A stretch of DNA of 64,000 nucleotides, taken from the NCBI GenBank assembly GCA_945868805.1, contig CAMBMO010000004.1:1-64000 (forward strand), written 5' to 3'. The notes beneath the pieces were generated by a model. The model was not told the DNA's origin and searched no databases. It worked only from the letters and a program-made list of their open reading frames with translations. Source of the stretch: Singulisphaera sp. GP187 (GTDB taxonomy: Bacteria > Planctomycetota > Phycisphaerae > Phycisphaerales > SM1A02). The position numbers were made by a program, and so were the translations under genes. The number at the start of each line of letters is the position of its first letter. The first letter of the stretch is position 1. Shown one piece after another: positions 36,447 through 46,900 of this stretch.

Positions 36447-37915
36447 TTCACCAGTCCCTCTTCACGAGCGAGCGCTCGAACGGGTGGCCAGAGCACGAGA
36501 TCCCCGACTGTTCCATCGACCGAATGGGTGGCGCCGCCATCGTCTTCATGATTCGCGCCGACCGCCCAGATCATGCACCCAGTCGCCCAGACACGGCCGA
36601 GGGGCGTATCGATCGCCTGCTTGGTTGAGAGCGCCCGGTACTTCATGTGGGCCGTCTTCTTGCTAAATGGATCGAAGTCGAATCGCTTTTGAAAATAGAC
36701 CGCATGCGCACGTTCGGGATCCTTTGGCCAGCTCTTCTTGAAGTCGAGGAAGTACCCGCACAATCCAGCCGCCATAATCGTTCCGTTGAGTTCAGTGATC
36801 ACCGCATTTCGCCACTCAAATGCACGTGCGAGATCCCGGACCATCGAGACCACGACCGCATACTTGATGGGATTTGTTCGCGACAGCTCAGTCGCCATCT
36901 GCTGAATCTGAGAAGATGGCCGAAGCTTCCAACGGCGCCACCAATCGTCGTAAACGCTCTCCAACTTTTCGTTGCTCGCTTCGAGCGAACCATGCACGAG
37001 CGCGACCCTTCTCCACATCTCTTGCGTGTGAAACGCCTGCAACGGACCCGCGAGTGACTCTTGCGCGCCGATCACCGTCGCAAACTGCTCTGCATCAACA
37101 GATCCACCGTCGGCGACAGCGAGCGCGCGTTTCAGGATCGCCGCAACGATGATTCGATCGCCCTCTGGCATCTGCAATCGCCGAAGCTTTTCGTTGTCCG
37201 ATGGTTTGAGAAACGAGTACTCCTTCAGTGCCACCCGTTGCATCACAGGAACTGGGAGTCGGTCGAGATATGTCCACATGAAATCGCGGTGAATCGAGAG
37301 TGCCTCCGCGAGTGCCTCAAGACCAAAGAGCTTTTCCTCCAACATCCCTTGCTCACACACTTGCCTCAGCAGCCGGGCATACGCGATGCCGATGGTGAAC
37401 GCGGATTCGAACTCCCCTGCTTCACCTCGGCGATACATCTCGGCGGTTGCGTACGCACCGATTGTTCGAATCGGTTTGAAATAATTGCATGCCATCCGTC
37501 CATCGACATCACCATCTCCAAATGAAATCGAGAGCCCCGCCTTGACCCATGCGGGGTCGAGACCATTTGTTCCATAGGGAAGACCAAGCACGACCGCGAA
37601 CTGCGATGTCACGAGCGCTTCGCCCATTGCGGGATTGTCCTGCGCCCATTTCGAAACCTCCGCCCATCGGTCCATCTTGGGCCAAATCGTGGCTTGATTG
37701 AATTCGTCACCAACCTCCAGCGGAGGTGAAGACAGTTTGAGGTAGGCCGGAAAGAGCACCGGGGCACTCCGGTCCTTCATCGAAACCTCCTTCAGTGGCA
37801 GATTCAGCGCGCTCATGACTGTCGCATCTTCGGCTCGAACCGAAGGCGCAACCACGAGTGTCAGAAATGTGGCCACGAGAGGTGTGCACAAGCGACTGGA
37901 GCGAAGCATCTTCAT
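36443..37915 (-). CDS. Exported protein of unknown function, coupled to trxB
   Basis: 490 residues from the ATG at 37915 (MKMLRSS...). The frame is open to 38335 but that stretch lies antisense to ald and is rejected. A clear signal peptide (about 1-26) ends VRA before ED. The mature protein is helical and Trp-rich, with no membrane helix, repeat or catalytic motif I recognise. Patches such as DRWAEVSKWAQDNP (about 80-93) and FEWRNAVITELNG suggest a large all-helical periplasmic domain. The 4-bp overlap with trxB suggests co-expression and possibly a link to periplasmic redox or stress, but that is only neighbour inference. Divergent from ald with 114 bp between. Confidence 0.7.
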   Translation of the reverse strand: MKMLRSSRLCTPLVATFLTLVVAPSVRAEDATVMSALNLPLKEVSMKDRSAPVLFPAYLKLSSPPLEVGDEFNQATIWPKMDRWAEVSKWAQDNPAMGEALVTSQFAVVLGLPYGTNGLDPAWVKAGLSISFGDGDVDGRMACNYFKPIRTIGAYATAEMYRRGEAGEFESAFTIGIAYARLLRQVCEQGMLEEKLFGLEALAEALSIHRDFMWTYLDRLPVPVMQRVALKEYSFLKPSDNEKLRRLQMPEGDRIIVAAILKRALAVADGGSVDAEQFATVIGAQESLAGPLQAFHTQEMWRRVALVHGSLEASNEKLESVYDDWWRRWKLRPSSQIQQMATELSRTNPIKYAVVVSMVRDLARAFEWRNAVITELNGTIMAAGLCGYFLDFKKSWPKDPERAHAVYFQKRFDFDPFSKKTAHMKYRALSTKQAIDTPLGRVWATGCMIWAVGANHEDDGGATHSVDGTVGDLVLWPPVRALAREEGLVK

Positions 37916-37957
37916 GGGGCGTGGAGGGTAGCAGACGGCGCCGACCAATTGCCTCGT

Positions 37958-37963
37958 TACACT
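37958..37963 (+). promoter_or_regulatory. Candidate -10 box of ald-purD
   Basis: TACACT at 37958-37963, about 66 bases upstream of the ald ATG. No -35 box with normal spacing is visible, so this is a weak call supported mainly by identity to the -10 hexamers upstream of tRNA-Ser and the subtilase gene. Confidence 0.3.
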
Positions 37964-38029
37964 TGTCGATTCGTCCCGACGAAGGCGTTCGGTTGTTTCT
38001 TGATAGTCATTTCCTCGGAGTCCCGTCTC

Positions 38030-39136
38030 ATGATCGTTGGAGTTCCCACAGAAGTCAAAGCAGATGAGTTTCGCATCGGTATGCGACCCATCGGCGCGGA
38101 GATGTTGGTACGTGAAGGGCACACGGTCGTCGTGCAGTCGGGTGCAGGTCTCGGCAGCGGCTTCGCGGACGAGCTTTATTCCGAAGCTGGCGCGCGAATC
38201 GTCGCAAGCGCATCCGAAGTCTGGGGCCAGTCGCAGATGATCGTCAAGGTCAAAGAACCACAGGCTTCCGAAATCCCGATGATCAGGTCGGAGCAGATTC
38301 TCTTCACCTACTTTCATTTCGCCGCCGACAAGCAACTCACGCTCGACTGCCTCGACTCGAAGTGCATTGCTTGCGCATACGAGACTCTGACGGACGACGA
38401 AGGACGCCTTCCCCTCCTGACTCCGATGAGCGAAGTTGCGGGAAAACTCTCAATTCAAGAGGGAGCGAAATATCTCGAACGACCGTGGGGCGGATCGGGT
38501 GTCTTGCTCGGTGGCGTCCCGGGAGTCGCGCCTGGAACTGTTCTCATCATCGGTGGCGGCGTCGTCGGAACATGCGCAGCGCGCATGGCATCTGGGCTGG
38601 GCGCGGATGTCGTCATCGTTGACATCAACCTTGATCGCTTGCGATTTCTGGCTGAAGTCATGCCATCAAATGTGCGAATGATCTACAGCGATCCGCAGGC
38701 GATTCGCGAGCGACTCGCGTGGGCGGACCTCATTGTCGGCGCTGTCTTGGTCCCGGGGGCACGTGCTCCGAAACTCATTCGTCGCGAGGATCTTCGATAC
38801 ATCCGCCCCGGATCCGTCATCGTCGATGTCGCGATTGACCAGGGCGGATGCGTCGAAACTGCCAAAGTCACGACCCATCGGAATCCGGTTTACACCGTCG
38901 ATGGTGTCGTTCACTACTGCGTTGGAAACATGCCGGGAGCAGTCGCGCGGACTTCCACTCAAGCGCTCACGAATTCGACATTGCCCTGGACTTTGAAGTT
39001 GGCACGATTTGGCGCCGATCAGCTGGCGAAGATGGATTCTCACTTCGCGAATTCGATCAATATGACAAGAGGAACACTCGTGAACAAGGCGGTCGCAGAA
39101 GCGCACGATCTCGAGTACGAAGTCCTTGCCAACTGA
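38030..39136 (+). CDS. ald: Alanine dehydrogenase
   Basis: NAD-dependent reversible deamination of L-alanine to pyruvate and ammonia. 368 residues from the ATG at 38030 (MIVGVPTEVK), preceded by GGAG; the open frame to 37949 is rejected. The N-terminal catalytic region shows EFRIGMRP (14-21, normally xNRVGLTP) and VKVKEP. The nucleotide-binding motif GGGVVGTCAARMA and the C-terminal YCVGNMPGAVARTSTQAL are characteristic. The usual Asn-Arg in the substrate-binding stretch reads Phe-Arg here, with the key Arg retained. purD follows after 31 bp on the same strand. Confidence 0.94.
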   Translation: MIVGVPTEVKADEFRIGMRPIGAEMLVREGHTVVVQSGAGLGSGFADELYSEAGARIVASASEVWGQSQMIVKVKEPQASEIPMIRSEQILFTYFHFAADKQLTLDCLDSKCIACAYETLTDDEGRLPLLTPMSEVAGKLSIQEGAKYLERPWGGSGVLLGGVPGVAPGTVLIIGGGVVGTCAARMASGLGADVVIVDINLDRLRFLAEVMPSNVRMIYSDPQAIRERLAWADLIVGAVLVPGARAPKLIRREDLRYIRPGSVIVDVAIDQGGCVETAKVTTHRNPVYTVDGVVHYCVGNMPGAVARTSTQALTNSTLPWTLKLARFGADQLAKMDSHFANSINMTRGTLVNKAVAEAHDLEYEVLAN

Positions 39137-39167
39137 ACCCCGAGAACCCGATCACCGAGAAAACCTG

Positions 39168-40502
39168 ATGTCATTCCTGCCACTACCTGAAAAAGTCAAT
39201 GTCCTTCTCGTCGGATCAGGAGGGCGCGAGCACGCGCTTGCTTGGAGGATTCGCCAATCGCCGCATCTCGGAAAGCTGTGGGTCGACAACAATGCCAACG
39301 CTGGACTTCTCGCGCTCGGCACCGCATGCCCCGAAGAGTTCACGCTCAAGCGCAAGTACTACCTCGAGCGATGGATGGCTCAGGAAAAGATCGGATTCAT
39401 CGTCATTGGTCCCGAGGGTCCGCTCGCGGATGGGATGGTTGACGCGCTCGCGACACCGGACCGTCCCGTCTTTGGGCCGACTCGGGCGGCGGCGAGATTG
39501 GAGTGGGACAAGGCATACGCAAAGACGATTATGCGACAGACATCAATCCCCACTGCTGAAGGTCGGGTTCTCACGACACTCAGCGCCGCGCTCGCCTATG
39601 TCACCGAGCGCGACGAGCCTTGTGTCGTCAAAGCCACGGGTCTTTGTGCTGGAAAGGGTGTGACTGTCTGCAAGGACAAGGATGAAGCCGCCATTGCAGT
39701 GAGAAAGTGCATGGAATCCAAGGAATTCGGCGATGCGGGATCGAGCGTTGTGATCGAAGAACGCCTCGAAGGGCAGGAAGTATCCGTGTTGGCTCTGGTC
39801 GATGGTCGCACGATCACCCTGCTCGATACTTGCCAAGATCACAAGCAAGTCGGCGAGGGCGACACTGGTCCCAATACTGGTGGAATGGGAGCATTTTGCC
39901 CAACTCCGCTGATGAGCGATGCGGACCTTCAACTCATCGCGCGCGATGTGTTCGTCCCCGCAGTTGATGGACTGCGTCGCCAAGGCATCGAATTTCGTGG
40001 AGTGTTGTTCGTCGGCCTCATGCTGACACACGCTGGGCCAAAAGTGCTCGAGTTCAACTGTCGATTTGGAGATCCGGAAACACAGGTTTTGATGGCGAGG
40101 TTTCAGGGCGACCTCCTGAAGACTCTCTGGCTGACGGCGACCGGTCGACTCGAAGAAGCCGAGTTCGATTTCGATCCGCGGGTCGCATGCTCTGTCATCG
40201 TTTGCAGCGATGGCTATCCCGGCCCGATCGAAAAGGGACGGGTCATTACGGGACTGCTACCTCTTGACTCTGGCGGTGCCGAGTCAGACCAGTGGATGTT
40301 TCAGGCATCGACCAAACTCGAAAAACGGAAGAAAATAGTGACGACAGGTGGTCGGGTGGTGGGCGCGACCTGCCTCGGCAAGACTCTCGCGCAAGCAAGC
40401 GCCCTCGCCACGAATCTGGCGGGGTCGGTCAAGTTCGAGGGCGCGTTCTTTCGCTCTGACATCGGTCATCGAATACTCCGGCGGCGGCAAATCAAAGCCT
40501 GA
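39168..40502 (+). CDS. purD: Phosphoribosylamine--glycine ligase
   Basis: ATP-grasp enzyme of de novo purine synthesis making glycinamide ribonucleotide. 444 residues from the ATG at 39168; the open frame to 39126 overlaps ald and is rejected. Family motifs are LLVGSGGREHALAWR (about 13-27), VIGPEGPLADGMVD, VKATGLCAGKGVTVC, TGGMGAFCPTP and LEFNCRFGDPETQ. About 25 residues longer than the compact E. coli protein, mostly through small loops. Directly after its stop (40503-40518) TTCCGC and GCGGAA flank a GAAA tetraloop, a stable 3' hairpin without a T-run. Confidence 0.95.
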   Translation: MSFLPLPEKVNVLLVGSGGREHALAWRIRQSPHLGKLWVDNNANAGLLALGTACPEEFTLKRKYYLERWMAQEKIGFIVIGPEGPLADGMVDALATPDRPVFGPTRAAARLEWDKAYAKTIMRQTSIPTAEGRVLTTLSAALAYVTERDEPCVVKATGLCAGKGVTVCKDKDEAAIAVRKCMESKEFGDAGSSVVIEERLEGQEVSVLALVDGRTITLLDTCQDHKQVGEGDTGPNTGGMGAFCPTPLMSDADLQLIARDVFVPAVDGLRRQGIEFRGVLFVGLMLTHAGPKVLEFNCRFGDPETQVLMARFQGDLLKTLWLTATGRLEEAEFDFDPRVACSVIVCSDGYPGPIEKGRVITGLLPLDSGGAESDQWMFQASTKLEKRKKIVTTGGRVVGATCLGKTLAQASALATNLAGSVKFEGAFFRSDIGHRILRRRQIKA

Positions 40503-40549
40503 TTCCGCGAAAGCGGAACCGCGACTCGCGCCTCATACGCACTCGGCCG

Positions 40550-40559
40550 GTGCTACACT
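40550..40559 (+). promoter_or_regulatory. Candidate extended -10 element upstream of the subtilase-like gene
   Basis: GTGCTACACT, about 130 bases upstream of the ATG at 40688. No good -35 box is present. A 5'-UTR hairpin follows (GTCTCC at 40571-40576 with GGAGAC at 40582-40587). The 185-bp purD-subtilase region holds nothing else I can support. Confidence 0.35.
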
Positions 40560-40687
40560 CTGCACGGATTGTCTCCTTCGTGGAGACCGTTTCGAAGTGA
40601 GAAATTCCACTCGCCTCGATCGAGCAAAGTCGGTCGCTAGATTGTCGGTTCAACCAGAAAAGTCATTCAACAAGATTGGGAATTTTC

Positions 40688-43600
40688 ATGCGAGCATTTC
40701 TCATTGTGGTCTTGTCCATTTCGATCTGCGCATTTGACGCGACGGTCGCTGCAATCGATCGATCGATGGCGACGGTGTCTGCTTCTCAATCTCCGACAAA
40801 GGCGAACCGAACTGGTCGTCCCATCACAAAGGATCCAGCATCCCTCCAGATGCCGGTGAACTCTGACCGCGGCACTGCCGAACACACGGGCAGACTCATC
40901 GTCATGTACGACATGATGGTCGGCATGCGTGCATCACGCGTTGCTGGGGATCAGTTGTTCAGTCTGATTGGTCGGGATGCCAGTTCCAGCACGGGTGTCA
41001 TTTCGAAGTACGGTGCGACAATCCGTCAAGCCATCAATAAAGAATCATCGAAGCTTGATTCGCTCCGCACTCGTGGCGAGCAACGCAGTGGCAAGAGAAT
41101 GCCAGATCTCGCGTCGATGATGTATGTCGAAGGAATTGCGGCGAATCAACTGGTTCAGGCTGGAAGGGAATTCCTCGCGCTTGAGGAAGTCGCATGGGTC
41201 GAAATCGAAACCAAGACCGAACTCGCGAGTCCACAAGGCGACTGCCCTTCCTGCGAAGCACCTGCTGGAGCGGGAACCGCATGCGGAAATTGCGGACCAT
41301 GCCCCGACGCCCCGTCGTACGGTTGCAACTTTCCGCACGGTGGAACTGTCGACCCTGACAGTGGCTTGCCGGTGGGGTACTGTTCCGACATCCCGACGTG
41401 CACGACAGTCGTCGCAATTCGACCGTCCTGCGAAATCTGCTGGGATCAGGTGTGCGCCACGCTAGCCAATTTGGTCGGACCATCTGCATTCGGAGGTGAC
41501 GGATCGAGCGATACCTGCCTGCAGACAATTCTGCCTCCAACTTTGCCTGGTCCGGCGCCCTTTGACTGTCCATGGAGCCCGCTCGAAGAGTCGATCTTGA
41601 TTCAGACTTCGCCATTCCTGGAGCATGGCCTAGCAGGGTCATCAAATCCGGATTGTTGCAGAGCTGTCTGTTTCCAAGATGTGACATGTTGCACGATCTC
41701 TTGGGATGACGACTGCGCCGCGGTCGCACTTGGTTTTTATGACGATTGCTACTCAACCCCCGGATTGATTCTCGATGGTGGTTCACCGATCAATCCAAGC
41801 TTGCAAGTCCCTTCACCGCTCTTCGATGCGACATTGCTCGAGATTCCGCCGCCAGTCGATACGCCCGGAAGCGCCGCACTCGCGCTCTACACGACTACCG
41901 AGCGTTACCCCGATCCGTACAACGGTCCGAATCCGCCACCACCGCAACCACCTGGAGTGTTTGAGTCGTTCATCGATGTCACGGGCTTTCGAGGTGGAGG
42001 GCTGGATTTGGCGTCGATGGCGAGCTTGCTTCAGCAATTCCCTGGTTCGAACGGCCCTCAACTTCCAACAATCTCCGTCGCCGTCATCGAGCCATCCGCG
42101 CTCGTGAATCATGAAGACCTTATCGACGAAGTCACCGGCGTCACGAAGGTGACCGTTGAATCTGGACAGACCCCGCTCGTGATCAATGATCAGAGCAACC
42201 CACCACCCACTTTCTCTGGATCGTTCTATACGGCTCCCGCCCATGGAACAGCAACATTGGGTGTGCTTTTCGCGAACGACAACACAATTGGCGTCACTGG
42301 AATCGTGCCGAATGTAAAGGCTTTCTTCTTCCCATCTGAATCGTTTGAACAGCAGGGACGCTTGCTGACTGCGATGACGAATGCCATCGATCAGCTTTCA
42401 TCGATCACTGAGTCCGACCCGAATCCGGGGAATGTCATTGTCCTCCCAATATCCGAGAACGGACAACCACTCAATACGAGTCTCTCGCGCGCTGCCGTGA
42501 TCACGGCGGGGCTCGGCGCGGGAGTCACCTTCGTCATCTCAGCCGGAAACGCTTCGGCTGAAGTCGAGGAGCCCATTGAGGGGAGTGAAGAGGCAATCGT
42601 TGTCGGTGCGGTGTGGCCTGGATTCCAGTTCATCACAGCGCCTGGATCGGCGCGTGTCTACCCCGGGCTGAATTATTGCAGAGCAAACCTGAGTAACTAT
42701 TCGGGCGACGGCACCGCTGAGGTCAATGTCTCGGCGTGGGGCAAGGGCGTTTGCACATTGGGATACGGAGATCTTTTCTCTGGGGAGAACGGATCGGTTT
42801 CGACGAATCCCGATGTTGCTGCGTACGAGGTCAATCGCCTCCGAAGCTACACAGCGGTCTGGGGCGGAACGAGTGCGTCGGCAGCTCAGGTTGGTGGCGT
42901 TGCAGCACTCGCGCAAGCGCTTGCGAAACAGGTCTACGACGGACAGCCCTTCAGCCCAGCAAATGTTGAGGCAATCTTCAGCGATCCAAACAACATATTC
43001 GCGCAGTGCGGGCTCTCTACGGGAGATCAGCCTGAATTCGTCGACGCTTTGATCGGCAATACTGTCGGAGCAGGTGATGGAGATCCTTCGGATGTCGCAG
43101 GTTTTCCAAATCTCCGCCGACTTGGCGCGAGCGTCATCACCGGCGACTTCTACGACAACAACCAGTGCACATTCCAAATTGTCTGCGGATCCCTCCTCTC
43201 TGGATCGCAGTTCAGCATCCGAGAGATCGACAACAAGTTCGTGAAGGCACGCACTGCTCGCCCACGTTCGAATCAGTCCTCCTCCGGGCTTGGCCCCGCG
43301 CTCTTCTATCCGACCGGCAACCGAATTCTCGACGTCCAAGTGATCCGCACAACTGAGCTTCAATCTGCGGGCGATCTCACTGGCATCTCGGTGCGAGTCA
43401 CTGGGCAAACTGTCTCGGTATCAAGTGCGCTTGTCATCGCGTTCGTCTACAACAATGCAACGAATCGCTGGAATTTCATGCCACCGTTTCTTGGCCAGAT
43501 CACAGGCGCCAATGTAACGATGCCACAATTCGTGCTTCCTGCGTGTGTCTTCCCGAGCGACATCGGCATACCAACTCCAACAGGTGTTCAATTGGCTTGC

Positions 43601-43714
43601 CGGGTTGTTTTCATTCCCTTCGGCGGGCTGGGTCAATCTCAGATATGGCTCGACCAGATTGAGATCATGTACAACGATCCGCTCATCGACGCTGGAGCCC
43701 CATGCGGACCTTGA
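40688..43714 (+). CDS. Exported subtilase-like (S8) protein with Glu at the catalytic Asp position
   Basis: 1008 residues from the ATG at 40688, with a signal peptide (about 1-22). The N-terminal third carries a Cys-rich section (about 185-360) that includes a planctomycete-type module CCRAVC...TCCTISWDDDC near 322-345. The S8-like domain follows. VAVIEPS has Glu468 where active subtilases have Asp; HGTATLG supplies His519, SAGN supplies the oxyanion Asn621, and GTSAS supplies Ser729. The Pro that normally follows the Ser motif (GTSMAAP) is missing. The C-terminal ~250 residues form a beta-rich domain with no known signature. A Glu in the triad could mean altered or lost activity. A terminator follows the stop by five bases. 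The frame is open to a TTG at 40676, rejected. Confidence 0.82.
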   Translation: MRAFLIVVLSISICAFDATVAAIDRSMATVSASQSPTKANRTGRPITKDPASLQMPVNSDRGTAEHTGRLIVMYDMMVGMRASRVAGDQLFSLIGRDASSSTGVISKYGATIRQAINKESSKLDSLRTRGEQRSGKRMPDLASMMYVEGIAANQLVQAGREFLALEEVAWVEIETKTELASPQGDCPSCEAPAGAGTACGNCGPCPDAPSYGCNFPHGGTVDPDSGLPVGYCSDIPTCTTVVAIRPSCEICWDQVCATLANLVGPSAFGGDGSSDTCLQTILPPTLPGPAPFDCPWSPLEESILIQTSPFLEHGLAGSSNPDCCRAVCFQDVTCCTISWDDDCAAVALGFYDDCYSTPGLILDGGSPINPSLQVPSPLFDATLLEIPPPVDTPGSAALALYTTTERYPDPYNGPNPPPPQPPGVFESFIDVTGFRGGGLDLASMASLLQQFPGSNGPQLPTISVAVIEPSALVNHEDLIDEVTGVTKVTVESGQTPLVINDQSNPPPTFSGSFYTAPAHGTATLGVLFANDNTIGVTGIVPNVKAFFFPSESFEQQGRLLTAMTNAIDQLSSITESDPNPGNVIVLPISENGQPLNTSLSRAAVITAGLGAGVTFVISAGNASAEVEEPIEGSEEAIVVGAVWPGFQFITAPGSARVYPGLNYCRANLSNYSGDGTAEVNVSAWGKGVCTLGYGDLFSGENGSVSTNPDVAAYEVNRLRSYTAVWGGTSASAAQVGGVAALAQALAKQVYDGQPFSPANVEAIFSDPNNIFAQCGLSTGDQPEFVDALIGNTVGAGDGDPSDVAGFPNLRRLGASVITGDFYDNNQCTFQIVCGSLLSGSQFSIREIDNKFVKARTARPRSNQSSSGLGPALFYPTGNRILDVQVIRTTELQSAGDLTGISVRVTGQTVSVSSALVIAFVYNNATNRWNFMPPFLGQITGANVTMPQFVLPACVFPSDIGIPTPTGVQLACRVVFIPFGGLGQSQIWLDQIEIMYNDPLIDAGAPCGP

Positions 43715-43719
43715 TGAGG

Positions 43720-43738
43720 CGGACCATGTCCGTTTTTT
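43720..43738 (+). terminator. Intrinsic terminator after the subtilase-like gene
   Basis: CGGAC (43720-43724) and GTCCG (43728-43732) form a 5-bp stem with loop CAT, followed directly by six T residues (43733-43738). It begins five bases after the stop codon, so the subtilase-like gene is probably monocistronic. Confidence 0.8.
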
Positions 43739-43770
43739 CGCCAATATCGACCAAAATTGGCGAGGCTTTC

Positions 43771-43798
43771 TTGACAACTTCCGATCCCAACTCATACT
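43771..43798 (+). promoter_or_regulatory. Candidate promoter of the metzincin gene
   Basis: A perfect TTGACA (43771-43776), a 16-base spacer and CATACT (43793-43798). It lies downstream of the terminator at 43720 and about 115 bases upstream of the ATG at 43913, in the 198-bp intergenic region. Confidence 0.5.
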
Positions 43799-43912
43799 CA
43801 CCATGTTCTCTGCGGGGCGTCGCAGGATCATGTCGGTATGAGAATCTACAGATCTCTCGACCGAGCTCGTCATTGAGCAATTGATCCCACTCTCGCACGA
43901 AATGAATCTCAC

Positions 43913-46900
43913 ATGAAACTGAAGAACTTCCAATACTCAGCTATTGCATTTGCCTGCACCACCTTGTCCGCGTTGGCGATTACCAACGGCGGGACCGACA
44001 AGCATGTCGTGTCGATCAATACTGCATCTGGAGCGGCAAAGTCGAATGAATCAAGCACGGGTTCAACACGACCCTCCACTCCAAACGCGGTGCCAGTCGC
44101 ACGGGTCCTTCCAGCGCCGGGCGTTGGAAGACCCGACCTCGCTGGGCTTGGTCTCTCTGGGCTTGGTCTCTCTGGGCTTGGTCTGTCTGGAATGGGTTCG
44201 CCAAATCTCACCGCCAACTCGATCCGCGAGCTCAAGATCGGCGATGAGTTTTTGGTTCCGACACCCGATGGCGGCGCGCTCGACTTCGTCGTCGATCGAA
44301 AAGGATGGACAGGCGTTGACGAGAAGCAAATCTATCTCCGGGGTGGAGATACCGGTCAGTCGCTGTATGGGATCATAAGTCAGATTGGATCCAATCTGAC
44401 TGGATACTTCCTCCGTCGCGATGGATCTGCGTATGCGCTCACTCCTGCCGAATTAGGTCAAAACACACTAGGTCGGTACAAACTCACGCTTCGTCCGGAC
44501 TATGGCAAGTTTGAGTGCGGTGTCGGACGTGTGCTTCCGGGTCTGCCTGGCGTGGCTGGCATGTCGGACATGACAAACCTGAACGGATCCCGTCAGCAAC
44601 AGAACGAGGGCGGAATCGCGGGAGCCCCGATTACTCCGTGCGCTCCCGAGGTCGGTCCGTTTGGATTGCCACCAGGACTTGTCAAGGAAAGTGGGCTCAT
44701 CATCGATGTCCTGATCGTCTTTTCAGTCGATGCGAACGAGCTCCTTCTTGCCGCCGGAACAACGCCGTACGACCAGGCTGTCTTGACCGTAGCGCAGGCG
44801 AATCTCTCGATGCTGAATTCGACGAATCAACCTGCAACTGACTTCGACGGTCAGGACGTGAACAATAATTTGAACACCATCTGCGGATACGGGGCTTACC
44901 CAGAACCAGGCACTGTCACGAACCCGGTGACTGTCCCTCCTCCCGCCCCTCAACCTCCATTCAGCTGTGCCGATGGGCAATCACCGGCCGCGCACGAGGC
45001 GCTCCCTGGCGTCACGCCGGCGGAGACCGAAGTTTGCATGCCACGCCTTCGACTCGTAGGCGCGCTTGTGGCGGATGGCTTTTTCGGCGAAGAGGAACCA
45101 TTCGTCAGCACTGGATTCGCGGTTGATCTCGGACGGCTCTCGACTCCAGGCGATGGATACCTCGACTATGTCCTCGATTGGCGCGATGCGCTCGGCGCCG
45201 ATGAGGTCGCCCTCGTCGGAACTGGATATGGTTCAGACAGCGGCTTTGTCGGCTTGGCAAGCGTGATGCAAGATGCGAACAGCAATGCGCAGGCGCTCGC
45301 TGGACTCACCCTTCCGGCAAACCCTCATCCGATCGTCGACGCGCTCATTGTGCCGGCGGTCGGCGGGATCCTCGGTCCCTCGACCGTCTCGACACTTCAA
45401 GCATTTTCCGAATCTCCATTTTGCCTCCTCGACATCACAGTGCTCGGAGACACGGTGTACGCGCACGAACTTGGGCACAACCTTGGATGCCACCACGACC
45501 ACGACAACGCGGGACCACCAGGCGGAGTCCTTTTCCCTGATTCCTTCGGATTCGGTGATGCAGATTTCCGAACAGTGATGGCGTACCCGAACGGGACAAA
45601 TGTGAGACTTCCCGGCTTCTCCAATCCGGAGAAGTTGTGGCGGGATTACGGAGCGCCACAAGATGCCGACGAAGAGGCGGGCGATGAATTCGACTTCGAG
45701 TGCACGCAAGTTGATCAAACGGATGGTTCGGACGCCGAATACATTGATGAAACTGGAGTGCAGGACCCCGCCTCCGCCGCACCTGCCGCTGTCGTTCCAT
45801 GCGCGATTGCGAGTGACGACTTCCCGAATGACTCGGCGGCGATGGTGGTCGTGTCGGACTCCCAGATCGAAGACCAAGCGGACGAAAAGGCGAACAATGC
45901 TCGATCCATCTCGCAGGTGAAGTTCGACTTCGCCAAGTTTCGTTGCAGCATCTATCCCGTTGTTGACTGCAATGACAACGAGATCGACGATTTTATCGAA
46001 GCTGTCGACGGGATCGCCGAAGACTGCGATGCCGACGGAATTCCCGATGACTGCCAGGTCGCGATCGAGGATCCTGGGATTCCGAGTCCCATCGACTGCA
46101 ACCAGAACCAAATTCCAGATAGGTGCGATATTGCAAATGGGGATAGCCCGGATGTAAATGTCAATGGAATCCCGGACGAATGCGAAGACCAGACACTTCT
46201 GTTCCGCGAAAACTTTGAAAACATTCCATTTGGTACCTGCGATGGAGCGCTCCCAATCGCACGCATTTCGCCACTCGCGCTTGCTGAACTGCGCAGGCTT
46301 GACCCGACCTTCCCCGAGTACTTCGCGACAATCGAAAGTAGTGATCAAAACGGCGACACTTTGGATGGCGGATTCATATATACGGATCACATTCCATCGC
46401 TCTTCCAATACGGACTCGGACGAAATGGCAGCTACGCCGAGTGGGGTGGAATTCTTGGCCAAGGATTTGCAATGGCGTTCGGCACACGCGGATACGCGCA
46501 GCGTCTCGTCTTCAATTCGTTGACTGGCGATTTCCCGTCAGCGAACTCAGTGACTGGCGAAAGTGGTGTCACGACGATCTTGCTCGCCCGAAACTCGAAG
46601 GAGTCCCGTTTCTATATCAATGCGTGTGATTTCGATGAGTATTTTGACACCGAAGAGCTTTATCCTGGGACCTTTCCAGCGCTCATCAATTTCCCGTTTC
46701 TTCAAGCAAATGTGGTGACCGTTCAGGCGTTCTTTGTCGATCCTGGGACTGGCGCCGAAACTCTCAAGTTCGTTCAGTCGTACGACCTTCGCCCATTCCA
46801 GACACCGACCTACCCGACGGGATTCCCGACCTCCGTGATCGATGGCGGACCAGTCAGAATCGCCCAACCATTCGGCCAAGATCCGGATCCAGACTTTGCG

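Noticed and set aside
37916-38335. 140-residue extension of the exported protein upstream of its ATG at 37915
   Set aside because: This part is antisense to the ald gene; the ATG at 37915 starts a clear signal peptide.
40503-40518. Hairpin TTCCGC-GAAA-GCGGAA right after purD considered as a terminator
   Set aside because: No T-run follows, so I record it only as a 3' hairpin in the purD entry.
45233-46462. 409-residue minus-strand frame antisense to the metzincin gene
   Set aside because: Shadow of a gene with clear protease motifs; no independent signals.
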